Counted from the first letter of the stretch, positions 1-10,281 are shown. The stretch: DNA of 64,000 nucleotides from Pelagibacteraceae bacterium AG-422-N09 (GCA_003213515.1 QCMV01000001.1:1-64000); one strand, 5' to 3'. The notes: a model not told the origin generated them from the letters alone. Program-made: numbers and translations.

Positions 1-1
1 A

Positions 2-345
2 TATGTTGGAAGAACAAAAAAAGGTGGAAAAGTTTATGTTGATTTTGCACACACGCCTGATGCTCTTAAAAATTCAATTGTAGAGTCAAAAAAGTTAGAG
101 ACATCAAACGTACATGTTTTATTTGGTTGCGGTGGAAATAGAGATAGAAAAAAAAGACCGCTAATGGGTAAAATAGCTTCAAAATACGCTGATAAAGCAA
201 CAGTCACAGATGATAATCCAAGATATGAAAATCCAGCAAGGATTAGAGAGGAAGTGATTGGAAATTTAAAAAACATATCTGAAATTGGTAATAGAAAACT
301 AGCCATAAAAGAAGCTATTAGCGAATTAAAAAGAGGTGATCATGT
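2..345 (+). pseudogene. murE: MurE C-terminal fragment (UDP-MurNAc-tripeptide synthetase), inverted relative to its N-terminal part; junction at ~333-344
   Basis: Frame 2 reads YVGRTKKGGKVYVDFAHTPDALKNSI...VLFGCGGNRDRKKRPLMGKIASKYADKATVTDDNPRYENPARIREEV...AISELKRGD, typical of the MurE C-terminal domain. The frame is open to the left window edge and family similarity ends after KRGD. Confidence 0.85.
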
Positions 346-929
346 GATATATTTGTTAATGCACAAACATCAAAATTCATTCCATAAAATCTACTTTGAT
401 GTAAGCCATGACTTGATGCTTCCATAACTAAATATTTTATTTTTTTTTGACCTATTTTTTTTAATTGTTTTGAAAGATCAATCGGTTCGGGTGAAGTAAG
501 GTTATATTTATTTCTCTTTAATACAGAGTTTCCTAAAGTACCTATAGTAGCTACACTCTTACCTGAAATTCTCAGTAAATAACTTAAAAAATATGCAACA
601 GATGTTTTTCCATTAGTTCCAGTTATTGCAATTTTTTTTTCAATATTATTCTTGTTTATTTCAAATGCTAATAGCGATAGTGATTTTCTAATATCTTTAG
701 CCTTTATCACTGTCGTATTCTTTGGATATCTTTTTTTACTATATGATGGAACTACAATAGCTGCAGCACCCTTTTCAATTGCTTGATTTATGAACCTAGA
801 TCCATCTATTTCATTTCCAGGGATTGCAAAAAAAATATTTCCTTTTTTTATCGATCTCGAGTCTGATGAGACTCCATTAAATTTTATCTTCTTTGAATTA
901 ATTTCTTCTAGAAGGGAGTGATTTGGCAT
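333..929 (-). pseudogene. murE: MurE N-terminal fragment, truncated after the TNISHDHL motif
   Basis: Minus ORF with VSSDSRSIKKGNIFFAIPG, ITGTNGKTSVAYF P-loop, TSPEPIDL and MEASSHGL...ALTNISHDHL; ends abruptly at the junction. Directly downstream of ftsI. Confidence 0.88.
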
Positions 930-932
930 TTA

Positions 933-2708
933 TCAAAGAGAGGTATTAATGAGCATGTTTTCATTAGGTATGTATCTTGCCTTTATGTCCAAAATAGGAC
1001 TTACTCTATCAATAATTTGTCTTGAAACTCTTGCCGCATTCCACCCAGCATCACTCCAGTTCCAAGTATTATATGGCTCTCCATATTCTCTATTAATCCC
1101 TTTCGGGTCGTCTAATGAGATAAGAACTACATACTTTGGCTTGTGTATGGGTAGTACCGATATAAAAGTAGTTAACTTTTCTCTTGTGTAGGATTTTTTG
1201 TCTATCTTGTGAGATGTGCCTGTCTTACCTCCAACCAAATATTTAAACTTACCTTCTTCTGTGTATGCTTTATCAGCATCCTTTTTAAAGGCTTCTTTGG
1301 CAGTGCCTTTTGCAACAACTTGGCTTAAAAGGTAACGCATAATTTCACTGGTCTCTTCTGAAAAAATTTGATGTTCATATCGTTTATCATCTCCTAATTT
1401 TGTAAGAGATGGCTTAATTAAATATCCTCCATTTACTACAGCTGATGTAGCTACAGCCAAATGCAATGGTGATACTGAAAGGCCATAACCGTAAGAGATT
1501 GACTCTGTATTAACTGTTCTCCATGGGTCAGGAACAATTGGAATTGCTTTTTCTGGTATTCCAATATTTACTTGACGAAGTAATCCAAGTTGAGACAAAT
1601 ATTCTTGCTGTAATTCCTTACCAATATCTCTAATCATTTTAATCGTTCCAATATTTGATGACTCAACAAATATTTCTTCAACAGAGCACATTTTTATCTC
1701 ACAAGGCCTGTGAACATCCTCTACACGGTGCTTTCCAATATAAATGTGATTTTCAATTTCATACTTTGTATTTGGCTGAAAGATTTTTTCCTCAATTCCC
1801 ATTGCTGCAGTAAATATTTTCATCACTGAACCAAACTCATATACACCTAATGTGTTTTTGTTGAACTTATCATTGTCATTCGCATTTTTAGTATTGGGAT
1901 CAAAATCTGGAAGTGATGTCATGGCAAGAATTTCTCCATTATTGACATTCATTATGAGTCCTGAGCCACCAGTTGCTTTATATAGTTTCATAGCAGCTAG
2001 TATTTCATCGCGAACAATGTGTTGTATTCTTGTATCTAAAGATAATATCAAATCATTATTTTCTTCATTTTGAAGAAACTTATTAAAAGATTTTTCTAGT
2101 CCAGATACGCCTGCATTATCAATGTCAACTTTTCCAACTAAATGACTAAAAAGTTCACTGTGAAGATATTTTCTTTTATAAGCATCTCTGAATTCAATTC
2201 CAGTCTCACCTAAATCTATGTACTTTTGTAATTCTAAGGGTTCAACATTTCGATCAAGCCAGAAGAATTTTTTTTCAGATACCAATTTATCAAGATCAGT
2301 TGCGGAAAACCTATTATTTATTGCTGAGACTTTACTAATAAATTTTTTCTTATCGTATATAGCTTTTGGATTTACAGATATATGGGATGTTAATAAATTT
2401 GCTGTAAGAGAGGTATTATTCCTATCTAGAATATTTCCCCTTTTTGTCTCAACATTCTCAACAAAATAATTTCCCTTTTCGGTGTAAAGTAAATTAATTT
2501 CTATCATTTTGATTGTTACTGCCAAAAACAAACTACTAAAAACAATCGCTGACAATATTAAACGATTATTTATTTTAAGGGCAAAATTACTCTTTAAAGA
2601 CTTTAATCTCTCAAAAGCAAACTTTTCTTTATTGTATCTGTGTGTAAATGAAAAACTTTTTTGATATATATCAATTTTCTTTCGGCCAGTATTCCGCTTT
2701 TTTTTCAC
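933..2708 (-). CDS. ftsI: Peptidoglycan D,D-transpeptidase FtsI (PBP3)
   Basis: N-terminal TM, RGNILDRN, SxxK motif (GSVMK), SSN motif, KTG motif (GGKTGTSHK); dcw context. Confidence 0.95.
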   Translation of the reverse strand: MKKKRNTGRKKIDIYQKSFSFTHRYNKEKFAFERLKSLKSNFALKINNRLILSAIVFSSLFLAVTIKMIEINLLYTEKGNYFVENVETKRGNILDRNNTSLTANLLTSHISVNPKAIYDKKKFISKVSAINNRFSATDLDKLVSEKKFFWLDRNVEPLELQKYIDLGETGIEFRDAYKRKYLHSELFSHLVGKVDIDNAGVSGLEKSFNKFLQNEENNDLILSLDTRIQHIVRDEILAAMKLYKATGGSGLIMNVNNGEILAMTSLPDFDPNTKNANDNDKFNKNTLGVYEFGSVMKIFTAAMGIEEKIFQPNTKYEIENHIYIGKHRVEDVHRPCEIKMCSVEEIFVESSNIGTIKMIRDIGKELQQEYLSQLGLLRQVNIGIPEKAIPIVPDPWRTVNTESISYGYGLSVSPLHLAVATSAVVNGGYLIKPSLTKLGDDKRYEHQIFSEETSEIMRYLLSQVVAKGTAKEAFKKDADKAYTEEGKFKYLVGGKTGTSHKIDKKSYTREKLTTFISVLPIHKPKYVVLISLDDPKGINREYGEPYNTWNWSDAGWNAARVSRQIIDRVSPILDIKARYIPNENMLINTSL

Positions 2709-2713
2709 GGAAT

Positions 2714-3058
2714 TTACCTTGCCGAATTTTGATTAATTGTTGATGTATCATAAACTGTAATAACATCATTAAATAATTCATTATTTTGTTCAATATCTTC
2801 ATTATCTAATACAACGAAATACTTTTCGTAATCATTAGTAATAATCATTTCTGAAATTTTTTTAATATTCATTGGCGAAACCAAATGGTCCCATTCAATT
2901 TTATAAAGCTCATTTATCTTTTGTTCTTCTCGAAGTGTTAATTCAAGTTCATTAATATACTTTTGCTTTTCGGCTGAAATGTTTTTTATAACCATAATTG
3001 CAAGTAATCCGGTTAACAAAACAGCAACGGACAATATTTTAAAAAAAGCACTTATCAT
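2714..3058 (-). CDS. ftsL: Cell division protein FtsL-like
   Basis: Short single-TM coiled-coil protein between rsmH and ftsI; 4-bp overlap with rsmH. Confidence 0.75.
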   Translation of the reverse strand: MISAFFKILSVAVLLTGLLAIMVIKNISAEKQKYINELELTLREEQKINELYKIEWDHLVSPMNIKKISEMIITNDYEKYFVVLDNEDIEQNNELFNDVITVYDTSTINQNSAR

Positions 3059-3975
3059 AATTCAAATCCTAACTCAGATATTGGAATATAATTAAAGTTT
3101 AATTGCTTACGCTTAATGACTCTAAGCTTTGCTGAACGAGATCTTGGATTACTTAATATTTCCTTGGAAGATGGTTTTATTAATTTGATCTTTTTATTTC
3201 TTAAACAAACTTTGTTTGTAAAATTCTTTACCAACCTGTCCTCAATTGAATGAAATGTGACTACGCATATCTTCCCATTCGCTCTTAGTAAATTAAATGC
3301 TTGGTTGAGACCAGAATGAAGCTCTTGTATTTCATTATTAATAAAAATTCTAATAGCCTGGAATGTTTTCGTTGCAGGATGTTTTTTGTAATATTTTGAA
3401 GGAAACGATTTTTTAATTATTTCTGCAAGCTCGATCGTACTCTCAATTTTTTTTTGAGTTCTGTGCTTCTCTATGTTTCTTGCAATTTTTCTTGAATTTC
3501 TCTCATCTCCGTAATGATAGATGATATCAGCAAGCTCATCTTTGTCCTTTTTATTTATTAAGTCTGAAGCTGTTTGGCCATCCTGACTCATTCTCATATC
3601 TAGGGGGCCATCTTGCATGAATGAAAACCCTCTATTTGCATCATCTAGTTGCATTGATGAAACTCCTATATCAAATACGAAACCGTTAATTTCTTTTTCT
3701 TTTGTTTCTTTGGAAATTTTATCAATCTGACTAAATTTAGAATGTACAAAAGAAAACCGACTGCCGTACTTTTTTTTAAATCTTTCAGCTTGTTTTTTGA
3801 CTGTTGGATCTCTGTCGATTGCAATGATTTTGCATTCACAACTTTGAAGGATTCTCTCTGTATATCCTCCATATCCAAATGTTGCATCGATGTATGTTTC
3901 ATTATCTTTTGGCCCTAATTGTTCAATAACCTCTTCAATAAGAACTGGCCTGTGGCCAAGTTCTTTATTTGTCAT
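3055..3975 (-). CDS. rsmH: 16S rRNA (cytosine(1402)-N(4))-methyltransferase RsmH (MraW)
   Basis: [68 protein letters not shown]. Confidence 0.96.
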   Translation of the reverse strand: MTNKELGHRPVLIEEVIEQLGPKDNETYIDATFGYGGYTERILQSCECKIIAIDRDPTVKKQAERFKKKYGSRFSFVHSKFSQIDKISKETKEKEINGFVFDIGVSSMQLDDANRGFSFMQDGPLDMRMSQDGQTASDLINKKDKDELADIIYHYGDERNSRKIARNIEKHRTQKKIESTIELAEIIKKSFPSKYYKKHPATKTFQAIRIFINNEIQELHSGLNQAFNLLRANGKICVVTFHSIEDRLVKNFTNKVCLRNKKIKLIKPSSKEILSNPRSRSAKLRVIKRKQLNFNYIPISELGFEL

Positions 3976-5660
3976 TTACTCTGTCTTCTCAAGAAAGATG
4001 GAATTTCAAGTAAATCTTGATCAGTTTCTAATTCTTCATCGGCTTCAATAGAATTATGTGTTTCATCCAGTTGATGCACGTTTTGGTCACTAAATAAGTC
4101 AGGTGAATCGCTATCTGAATTTTCCCTATTTGCATGTATTAAATCCATAATGCTTTGAGAAGACTCTGTCTGCTCCATTGCCGCCTCTTCAATTGGCTCT
4201 GGATCAACTTCAGGCTCTGCAATCATTTCTGGTTCAGAAACTGGCTCTGACTCCATTTCTGGCTCAGCAATTACTTCTTCTTCAGCAACATCAATTGCCG
4301 CCTCTTCAATTGGCTCTGGATCAACTTCAGGCTCTGCAATCATTTCTGGTTCAGAAACTGGCTCTGACTCCATTTCTGGCTCAGCAATTACTTCTTCTTC
4401 AGCAACTTCCATTACTGGCTCTTCAATTGGCTCTGGATCAACTTCAGGCTCTGCAATCGTTTCTTGTTCAGAAGTTTCCTCTTCAAAAATTGTTGTTTCA
4501 TCATTCATTGACCCTGAATCTTTTTCATCTGAGCCATCCATGTACATATATGGATCAGAATTTTTTTGGATTTCATCTTCTTGATTAGCTGAAGCATGAA
4601 TAGATCCTGTTCCATTCACTTGAGCTGCTGGAATTGATGAAACTGTTGAACTATTATTTACTTGTAAATCAACTATTCTCTTTGAAGGCTTGTCATGAGG
4701 TTCTAACCCAGTTGCAACAACAGAAACTCTAGCTTTGCCCTCAAGATTTTCGTCAAAGATTGATCCAACAATTACATCTGCATCAGGGTGAACTTGTTCT
4801 CTTATCTCATTTGTAATTTTATCAACCTCATGCAATGTTAAGTCAGTTCCACCAGTTATGTTGATCAATAATCCTTTGGCTCCGTCCAAAGAGTAGTCAT
4901 CAAGCAGTGGATTTGTAACTGCATTGTGAGCACATTCTATTGCTCTATTGTCGCCAGACGCTTCACCTGTACCCATCATTGCGCGTCCCATATTATTCAT
5001 GATTGTCTTTACATCAGCAAAGTCTAAGTTGATTAATCCCGGTACGACCATCAAATCGGTAATACTTCTTACTCCTGCATGCAAAACATCATCCGCCATT
5101 GAAAATGCATCGGCAAATGTTGTTTTCTCATCAGCAACTTTAAATAAATTTTGGTTTGGAATAACAATTGTTGTATCTACTAGATGTTCTAACTCTTTTA
5201 GCCCTTGCTCAGCAATTCTCATTCTTCCAGCACCTTCAAATTGAAATGGCTTAGTAACAACTGCTACAGTAAGTATGCCCAATTCTCTTGCAACACGAGC
5301 TATCACTGGAGCAGCGCCTGTACCAGTGCCACCACCCATACCAGCAGTAATGAAAAGCATGTTTGTGCCTTCAAGTCTTTCCATTATTTCGTGTTTAGTT
5401 TCATCGGCTGAGGATTTACCAATATCAGGATGAGAACCAGCTCCCAATCCTTTAGTAACCTGAACACCCAATTGCATTTTTGAGTCACTTAATGATTTAG
5501 ACAGAGCTTGTGCGTCTGTATTGGCTGCAACAAATTCAACTCCCGATAATCCGGATTGAATCATATTGTTAATTGCATTGCCGCCTGCACCACCGACTCC
5601 AAATACTGTTATCTTTGGCTTAAGCTCTTTTAGTTCTGGAACACTTAAATTTAAAACCAT
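3972..5660 (-). CDS. ftsZ: Cell division GTPase FtsZ with a long acidic repeat-containing linker
   Basis: [26 protein letters not shown] tubulin signature, C-terminal conserved peptide [10 protein letters not shown]. Confidence 0.97.
   Translation of the reverse strand: MVLNLSVPELKELKPKITVFGVGGAGGNAINNMIQSGLSGVEFVAANTDAQALSKSLSDSKMQLGVQVTKGLGAGSHPDIGKSSADETKHEIMERLEGTNMLFITAGMGGGTGTGAAPVIARVARELGILTVAVVTKPFQFEGAGRMRIAEQGLKELEHLVDTTIVIPNQNLFKVADEKTTFADAFSMADDVLHAGVRSITDLMVVPGLINLDFADVKTIMNNMGRAMMGTGEASGDNRAIECAHNAVTNPLLDDYSLDGAKGLLINITGGTDLTLHEVDKITNEIREQVHPDADVIVGSIFDENLEGKARVSVVATGLEPHDKPSKRIVDLQVNNSSTVSSIPAAQVNGTGSIHASANQEDEIQKNSDPYMYMDGSDEKDSGSMNDETTIFEEETSEQETIAEPEVDPEPIEEPVMEVAEEEVIAEPEMESEPVSEPEMIAEPEVDPEPIEEAAIDVAEEEVIAEPEMESEPVSEPEMIAEPEVDPEPIEEAAMEQTESSQSIMDLIHANRENSDSDSPDLFSDQNVHQLDETHNSIEADEELETDQDLLEIPSFLRRQSK
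4177..4475 (-). repeat. Tandem 117-bp (39-aa) repeat in the ftsZ linker: two near-identical full units plus a partial third
   Basis: Units begin at 4177, 4294 and 4411 (plus coordinates), exactly 117 bp apart. Units 1 and 2 differ only in the last few bases. Protein unit is [37 protein letters not shown]. Confidence 0.95.
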
Positions 5661-5685
5661 GAAATTATCCTCCTATTTTCATTAG

Positions 5686-6138
5686 TTATTCATTTTTCCA
5701 TTTGAGATTTGCTAAATTATTTTTTGCATTATCACTTTTTTCTTTTTTGAAAGAGTCATAAGTATCAGGATTCCACATTTGAAATGTTTCTCCCATACCA
5801 ACGAAAGAAACGTAGTCAATAATACCTGCAATAGAGATTAGTCCATCAGGTATGATGACTCTGCCTTCTTGATCAAAATGAATTTGATGGCTGTCAGCAA
5901 AAATAGAAGTTGAAAAAGTATTTCTTTCTTCACTGAAGGGACCGGATGCTTCTATCGCATCACTGATCTTTTGCATTCTATTAGCGGTACATCCTTCAAT
6001 TGATTTAAGAGTCGGTGAAGGATAACAAATCATGCCCTTCAATCCGTTTTGTTCTAAGACACTTCTAAAAGAAGATGGAACAGAAACACGACCTTTTTTG
6101 TCAATGCGATTTATGTACGTAGATAGAAACAATGCCAT
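5686..6138 (-). CDS. mraZ: Transcriptional regulator MraZ (start likely at the internal Met, MALFLSTYINRIDKKGRV)
   Basis: INRIDKKGRVSVPSSFR and DQEGRVIIPDGL, the double SpoVT/AbrB-type motif; first gene of the dcw segment. Confidence 0.92.
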   Translation of the reverse strand: MALFLSTYINRIDKKGRVSVPSSFRSVLEQNGLKGMICYPSPTLKSIEGCTANRMQKISDAIEASGPFSEERNTFSTSIFADSHQIHFDQEGRVIIPDGLISIAGIIDYVSFVGMGETFQMWNPDTYDSFKKEKSDNAKNNLANLKWKNE

Positions 6139-6186
6139 TTTTAAAAAAAAGTTAGTTACTAAAATAATCAACAAAATTACCTCATT

Positions 6187-6230
6187 TGGGTTAAATTGGG
6201 ATTACTTGGGATAGTATGGGATTATATGGG
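6187..6230. promoter_or_regulatory. Probable MraZ operator: five TGGG motifs at exact 10-bp period
   Basis: TGGG at 6187-6190, 6197-6200, 6207-6210, 6217-6220 and 6227-6230, about 50-90 bp upstream of the mraZ start. MraZ is known to bind TGGG-type direct repeats with ~5-nt spacers. Confidence 0.8.
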
Positions 6231-6333
6231 TAATGTCTATACCTATTTATGATATTTCTTTTATAATCAATTATTTAACTAATTTTATACATTAGCCAAT
6301 ATCTATAAACTATTGAAAATAAACGACAAATAT

Positions 6334-6692
6334 TGCCAGATAATTTATAAGCCGGGTTCTGTAATTTTTTTACAAAAAACCGATAACTATTCATCTAGCT
6401 CAATTGTTACCAATTGAGTCGTGCGATCAACCCGGTTACAGCCAAGACAAGCCAATGTAACCCTATTAGATCTTGCTCCCAGTGGGGTTTACCATGCCTT
6501 TTTTGTTACCAAAAAAGCGGTGAGCTCTTACCTCACCTTTTCACCCTTACCCTTAAAATTTCAATTAGGGCGGTTTATTTTCTGCGGCACTTTCCCTAGA
6601 GTTGCCTCCGCCGGGAATTACCCGGCACTGTTGCCTTGTGGAGCCCGGACTTTCCTCTTGATCAAGCCAAGCAGTTATCCAATTATCTGGCA
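6334..6692 (-). ncRNA. rnpB: RNase P RNA, bacterial type A
   Basis: Minus strand contains GAGGAAAGTCCGGGCTCC near the 5' end and ACAGAACCCGGCTTAT near the 3' end; termini form a 12-bp P1 helix (TGCCAGATAATT / AATTATCTGGCA). Confidence 0.95.
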
Positions 6693-6722
6693 GAATGGGT
6701 TTATCCTCTTAAAAGATATTGG

Positions 6723-7439
6723 TCAAGCCTCTCTTTGAAGAGATATAAGTTCTCTCAGATATCCCAACAATTTGTGCTTAACTGTAAAATCCTCTAACTC
6801 TTCAGGGCAATAATGACTTTCAAAAGCATAAATAACTTGTAGTGTTTCTTTATCCATTAAACTAGATAAAGTAATTTTATATCCAAAATCTCTTAGTAAC
6901 TGTTGTAAAGATTTAATCTCTGAAGCTCTAAGCGGCGTTTTAGAATTATTTTTCTTTGGTAAAATTACTAAGCCTTTTGCAGCTAACTTATGCCAAGGGA
7001 ATAAATATCCTGGATCTATCTTTCGCAGCGGGGCAACATCTGAGTGGCCCAAAACATTACTTTTTTTAATTTTGTATTTTGTCTGTAGACTTTCGATTAA
7101 TGAAATAAGTGATTTTATCTGAGATAACTTGAATTTATGATATCCAAATTCTTGGCCTTTATTTTGTAATTCTATTCCAATAGACTTTGAGTTTAAATTT
7201 ATATCTTTTTTCCAATTAGATATGCCTGCATGCCAAGCAATATCTTTATCATTTACGAGTTGGGTAATTTTTCCTCCTTCATTAATAAAATAATGTGAGC
7301 TCACTTTATGTTTTTTTGATCTAAGTCTTTTAATTGAATCCTGCGCTGTTTTCATTCCTGTATAATGTATGATTATATATTTTATATTTCTTCTTTTTAC
7401 TTGTTCAAAATTTGGGGATTTTAGATATTCAATTTTCAT
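6723..7439 (-). CDS. N-acetylmuramoyl-L-alanine amidase (amidase_2, AmpD/AmiD-like)
   Basis: IIIHYTGMKTAQDSIKRL, SSHYFINEGGKITQLV, GHSDVAPLRKIDPGYLFPW. Confidence 0.88.
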   Translation of the reverse strand: MKIEYLKSPNFEQVKRRNIKYIIIHYTGMKTAQDSIKRLRSKKHKVSSHYFINEGGKITQLVNDKDIAWHAGISNWKKDINLNSKSIGIELQNKGQEFGYHKFKLSQIKSLISLIESLQTKYKIKKSNVLGHSDVAPLRKIDPGYLFPWHKLAAKGLVILPKKNNSKTPLRASEIKSLQQLLRDFGYKITLSSLMDKETLQVIYAFESHYCPEELEDFTVKHKLLGYLRELISLQREA

Positions 7440-8335
7440 GGTGAACTCGATACTTTTTCCTCTTCTGGTTCTCTCATCATTACAATAGCAACTCCTGTAA
7501 ATGACATGGTTGCGCCAAAGATAATTTTAAATGTAAGCACTTCATTAAATCCTTCATAAATAGAAAAATAAGAAATAATCAGTGCATTTATTATCGCAAG
7601 TACCGGAGCAAGAAGCGTTAGGGGTGTAATTTTTGATAATTCATATTTTGTTATTAAGTAATAAAAACCTGCATGGCCAATAGCAGTTGCGGCAAATGCT
7701 GTAAATAATATAGCTCCCCAACCAATTATGGATGCATTTAAAATCAAGTCTAATTGATTTTCCTCAACTAAAAATGATATCGTTGCCAGGAATAAAAAGC
7801 TTATAAAAGCTATCCAAGCTTGTAGATCAAATACTTTAACATCTTTTAACTTCTTCATAAAAAGTAGGCTGATAGCAATAGATAAAGCTGCTAATAGTGC
7901 ATAATAAACACCGCCGAGATCAGAAAATATTGTAGGCTCAAAAATCAAAATAATAACTCCCCCAAATGCAAGTGCTATTCCAAGAATACGCCTCCACTTA
8001 ATCACCTCACCTAAAAATATAACGGATAATATAGTCGCAAATGGTACACCTAATTGGAGAACCACAGCAACAGAGGAAATAAATTGAGAATTATCAAGAG
8101 CAAGATAGAAAAATGCAAAATGAATGCCTCCTCCTAATATAGAAATAATTAAAATATTAGTCATTTGGCCTCGGTGAATTTTCAAAAAGGGTATGAGTAA
8201 AAATGCAATGATTAGAAATCTCATTGTCGTAAATAAAAATGGTGGAAATTCATTTACACCGATTTTTGCAGAAATAAATGCCAGTCCCCACGCTAGATTA
8301 ATGGATAATACAATGAATATGTCAATTGTTCTCAA
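7436..8335 (-). CDS. DMT superfamily transporter (EamA family)
   Basis: Ten hydrophobic helices in two EamA-like repeats; NLAWGLAFISAKIGV start. Confidence 0.85.
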   Translation of the reverse strand: MRTIDIFIVLSINLAWGLAFISAKIGVNEFPPFLFTTMRFLIIAFLLIPFLKIHRGQMTNILIISILGGGIHFAFFYLALDNSQFISSVAVVLQLGVPFATILSVIFLGEVIKWRRILGIALAFGGVIILIFEPTIFSDLGGVYYALLAALSIAISLLFMKKLKDVKVFDLQAWIAFISFLFLATISFLVEENQLDLILNASIIGWGAILFTAFAATAIGHAGFYYLITKYELSKITPLTLLAPVLAIINALIISYFSIYEGFNEVLTFKIIFGATMSFTGVAIVMMREPEEEKVSSSP

Positions 8336-8429
8336 TACTGGCTCATTTCTGTGTCATTTTCTAATTATTATTCGATTACACTAAAATATTAATTTGATTA
8401 GAAAATTTATATAGAATAGCATTATTTCA

Positions 8430-9248
8430 ATGAAATATAGAATATTAATAGTTTTATTTCTAAGTTCTATTCTTGTGTTGCAAGGATGTGCTTCAAAAGA
8501 ATCTTCGGTGAACTATAACAATTCTGAAACTGAAATAGTTAGTGTTAATGACCCACTTGAAAAAGTAAATCGTGTAGTCTTTCAATTTAACATTATTTTC
8601 GACAAACTCATCTTAAGGCCTATAGCTGTTACGTACAGAGCCATTGTGCCAGAGTTCGTTCGAAACAGGGTTACATACTCATTAAATAATTTAGGCATGC
8701 CAATTACAGCTGTGAATAATGTATTGCAAGGCGAGTTAAGAAAAGCCGGAGTATCATCATCTCGATTTATTATTAACTCAACTATTGGAATACTCGGCTT
8801 CTTTGATCCTGCATCAAGTATTGGATTAAAGGCCGATAATGAAGATTTCGGTCAAACTCTATCAGTTTGGGGTGTTCCTTCAGGACCTTATTTAGTTTTA
8901 CCATTTTTCGGTCCGTCGAATCCTAGAGATTTTACTGGACTCTTGTCAACTTCACTTCTTGATCCAATGTATCAGATCGGTGGAGGAAGTGCCCAAGACT
9001 CGCAAAGACTATATAGATTAGGAACTGGCGCAGTTGATTTTCGATCGCAAAACATTGAACTTTTTGATGATCTTCAAAACAACTCTATTGACTATTATAC
9101 TGCGGTTAGAAGCTATTATAATCAAAATAGATTAGGAAGTGTTGTAAATAATAATGACAGTGATGAAGAGCTTTTCGATATGCTTGATGACTTTGATGAC
9201 GATAACACATATATTGGTCCTGATATCACAATTGAAAGTGCAGATTAA
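8430..9248 (+). CDS. mlaA: Outer-membrane lipid asymmetry lipoprotein MlaA (VacJ)
   Basis: Lipobox LQGCAS; NDPLEKVNRVVFQFN, RFIINSTIGILGFFDPAS, EDFGQTLSVWGVPSGPYLVLPFFGPSNPRD. Confidence 0.94.
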   Translation: MKYRILIVLFLSSILVLQGCASKESSVNYNNSETEIVSVNDPLEKVNRVVFQFNIIFDKLILRPIAVTYRAIVPEFVRNRVTYSLNNLGMPITAVNNVLQGELRKAGVSSSRFIINSTIGILGFFDPASSIGLKADNEDFGQTLSVWGVPSGPYLVLPFFGPSNPRDFTGLLSTSLLDPMYQIGGGSAQDSQRLYRLGTGAVDFRSQNIELFDDLQNNSIDYYTAVRSYYNQNRLGSVVNNNDSDEELFDMLDDFDDDNTYIGPDITIESAD

Positions 9249-9865
9249 TGTTAAAAGTCTATAAAATATTATTCGTGAATGTCTTTGTATTTATATTTTC
9301 TACCAACCTCTTGGTTGCATCGTCACTTCAAGAAAGTGAATCATTTCTTTATAAATTTGTCGAAAATGCTCTTATTATTTTAAATGATGAAGATATACCA
9401 AGTGATCAAAGAACAAAATTATTAGTTGAATTTGTTACTCCTGTCGTTGACAGTGAATTAGTTTCAAAATCTACTATTGGCAGCAAAAAATGGAAAAAAC
9501 TTAGTGATGAGGAAAGGGAAAATTTTTTAGTAGCACTGAAAAATTACCTAAGTAAAAGAGTATCCGTTTATGTAACTAATTATGTTGCTACAGATATTAA
9601 CTTTAAAATCATAAAAAATGAATTCGTAGGAAAAAATGATAAATATATTAAAGTTTATAGTACAGTTTCAGGATCAGGCACAGATACAATTGGTTTTAAA
9701 ATTAATTGGTTTTTAAGTCAGAATAATGATCTCAAAATATTTAATATAGAAGTTGATGACGGTGTCCATCTGCTAAAAATTCTTAAAGATCAGATACAAG
9801 CTGTGCTTAATAAACATGACGGTGATATTAATTTGTTAATCGCTGACTTAGCTGAGCTAGATTAG
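9248..9865 (+). CDS. mlaC: Phospholipid-binding protein MlaC family
   Basis: Signal peptide, MlaC-like size and fold pattern, 1-bp overlap with mlaA. Confidence 0.8.
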   Translation: MLKVYKILFVNVFVFIFSTNLLVASSLQESESFLYKFVENALIILNDEDIPSDQRTKLLVEFVTPVVDSELVSKSTIGSKKWKKLSDEERENFLVALKNYLSKRVSVYVTNYVATDINFKIIKNEFVGKNDKYIKVYSTVSGSGTDTIGFKINWFLSQNNDLKIFNIEVDDGVHLLKILKDQIQAVLNKHDGDINLLIADLAELD

Positions 9866-9904
9866 TATAAATACTTAATTATTCTTTTTATTATTTGTGA
9901 TTTT

Positions 9905-10279
9905 CTACAATTTTGAAGGTAACTCACTTGGTTTCCAACCAAGTGAAAATCCATCCTCAACATTGTAAAGATTTTGATAACCATTTGACTCTAATATTAA
10001 AGCAGCATGCATGGATCTTGCTCCTGACTTACAAATAAAGTAAATTTCTGAATTTTTTGATACTCCATAAGAATTGAATTGATCCAAAAAATTAGTGTTT
10101 TCATCACCTTCTTCATTAATGAGAGTTAATTCTATATATCGAGCATCAAAAGAGTCTTCATCCACTCTTCCAAATGTTTCCCATTCGTAAGGTGTGCGTA
10201 CATCAACTAGATATGCATCTTTATTTTCTTTAATTGTGCTATAGCAATTTTCTGCAGATATATTTTTTATATTACTCAT
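9905..10279 (-). CDS. Rhodanese-like domain protein
   Basis: YLVDVRTPYEW, YFICKSGARSMHAALILESNGY (CxxGxR active loop). Confidence 0.9.
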   Translation of the reverse strand: MSNIKNISAENCYSTIKENKDAYLVDVRTPYEWETFGRVDEDSFDARYIELTLINEEGDENTNFLDQFNSYGVSKNSEIYFICKSGARSMHAALILESNGYQNLYNVEDGFSLGWKPSELPSKL

Positions 10280-10281
10280 TA

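Noticed and set aside
34-306. Minus-strand ORF of 90 aa
   Set aside because: Antisense to the well-supported MurE C-terminal frame on the plus strand; no protein-like motifs.
4177-4475. Possible CRISPR-like direct repeats
   Set aside because: Contiguous 117-bp in-frame tandem units without spacers, encoding the FtsZ linker; not a CRISPR array.
4178-4588. Plus-strand ORF of 136 aa rich in Leu/Gln
   Set aside because: Antisense shadow of the ftsZ tandem repeat; repetitive only because the sense repeat is.
6414-6738. Plus-strand ORFs of 61 and 105 aa
   Set aside because: They lie across rnpB, antisense to a structured RNA with clear conserved sequence; spurious.
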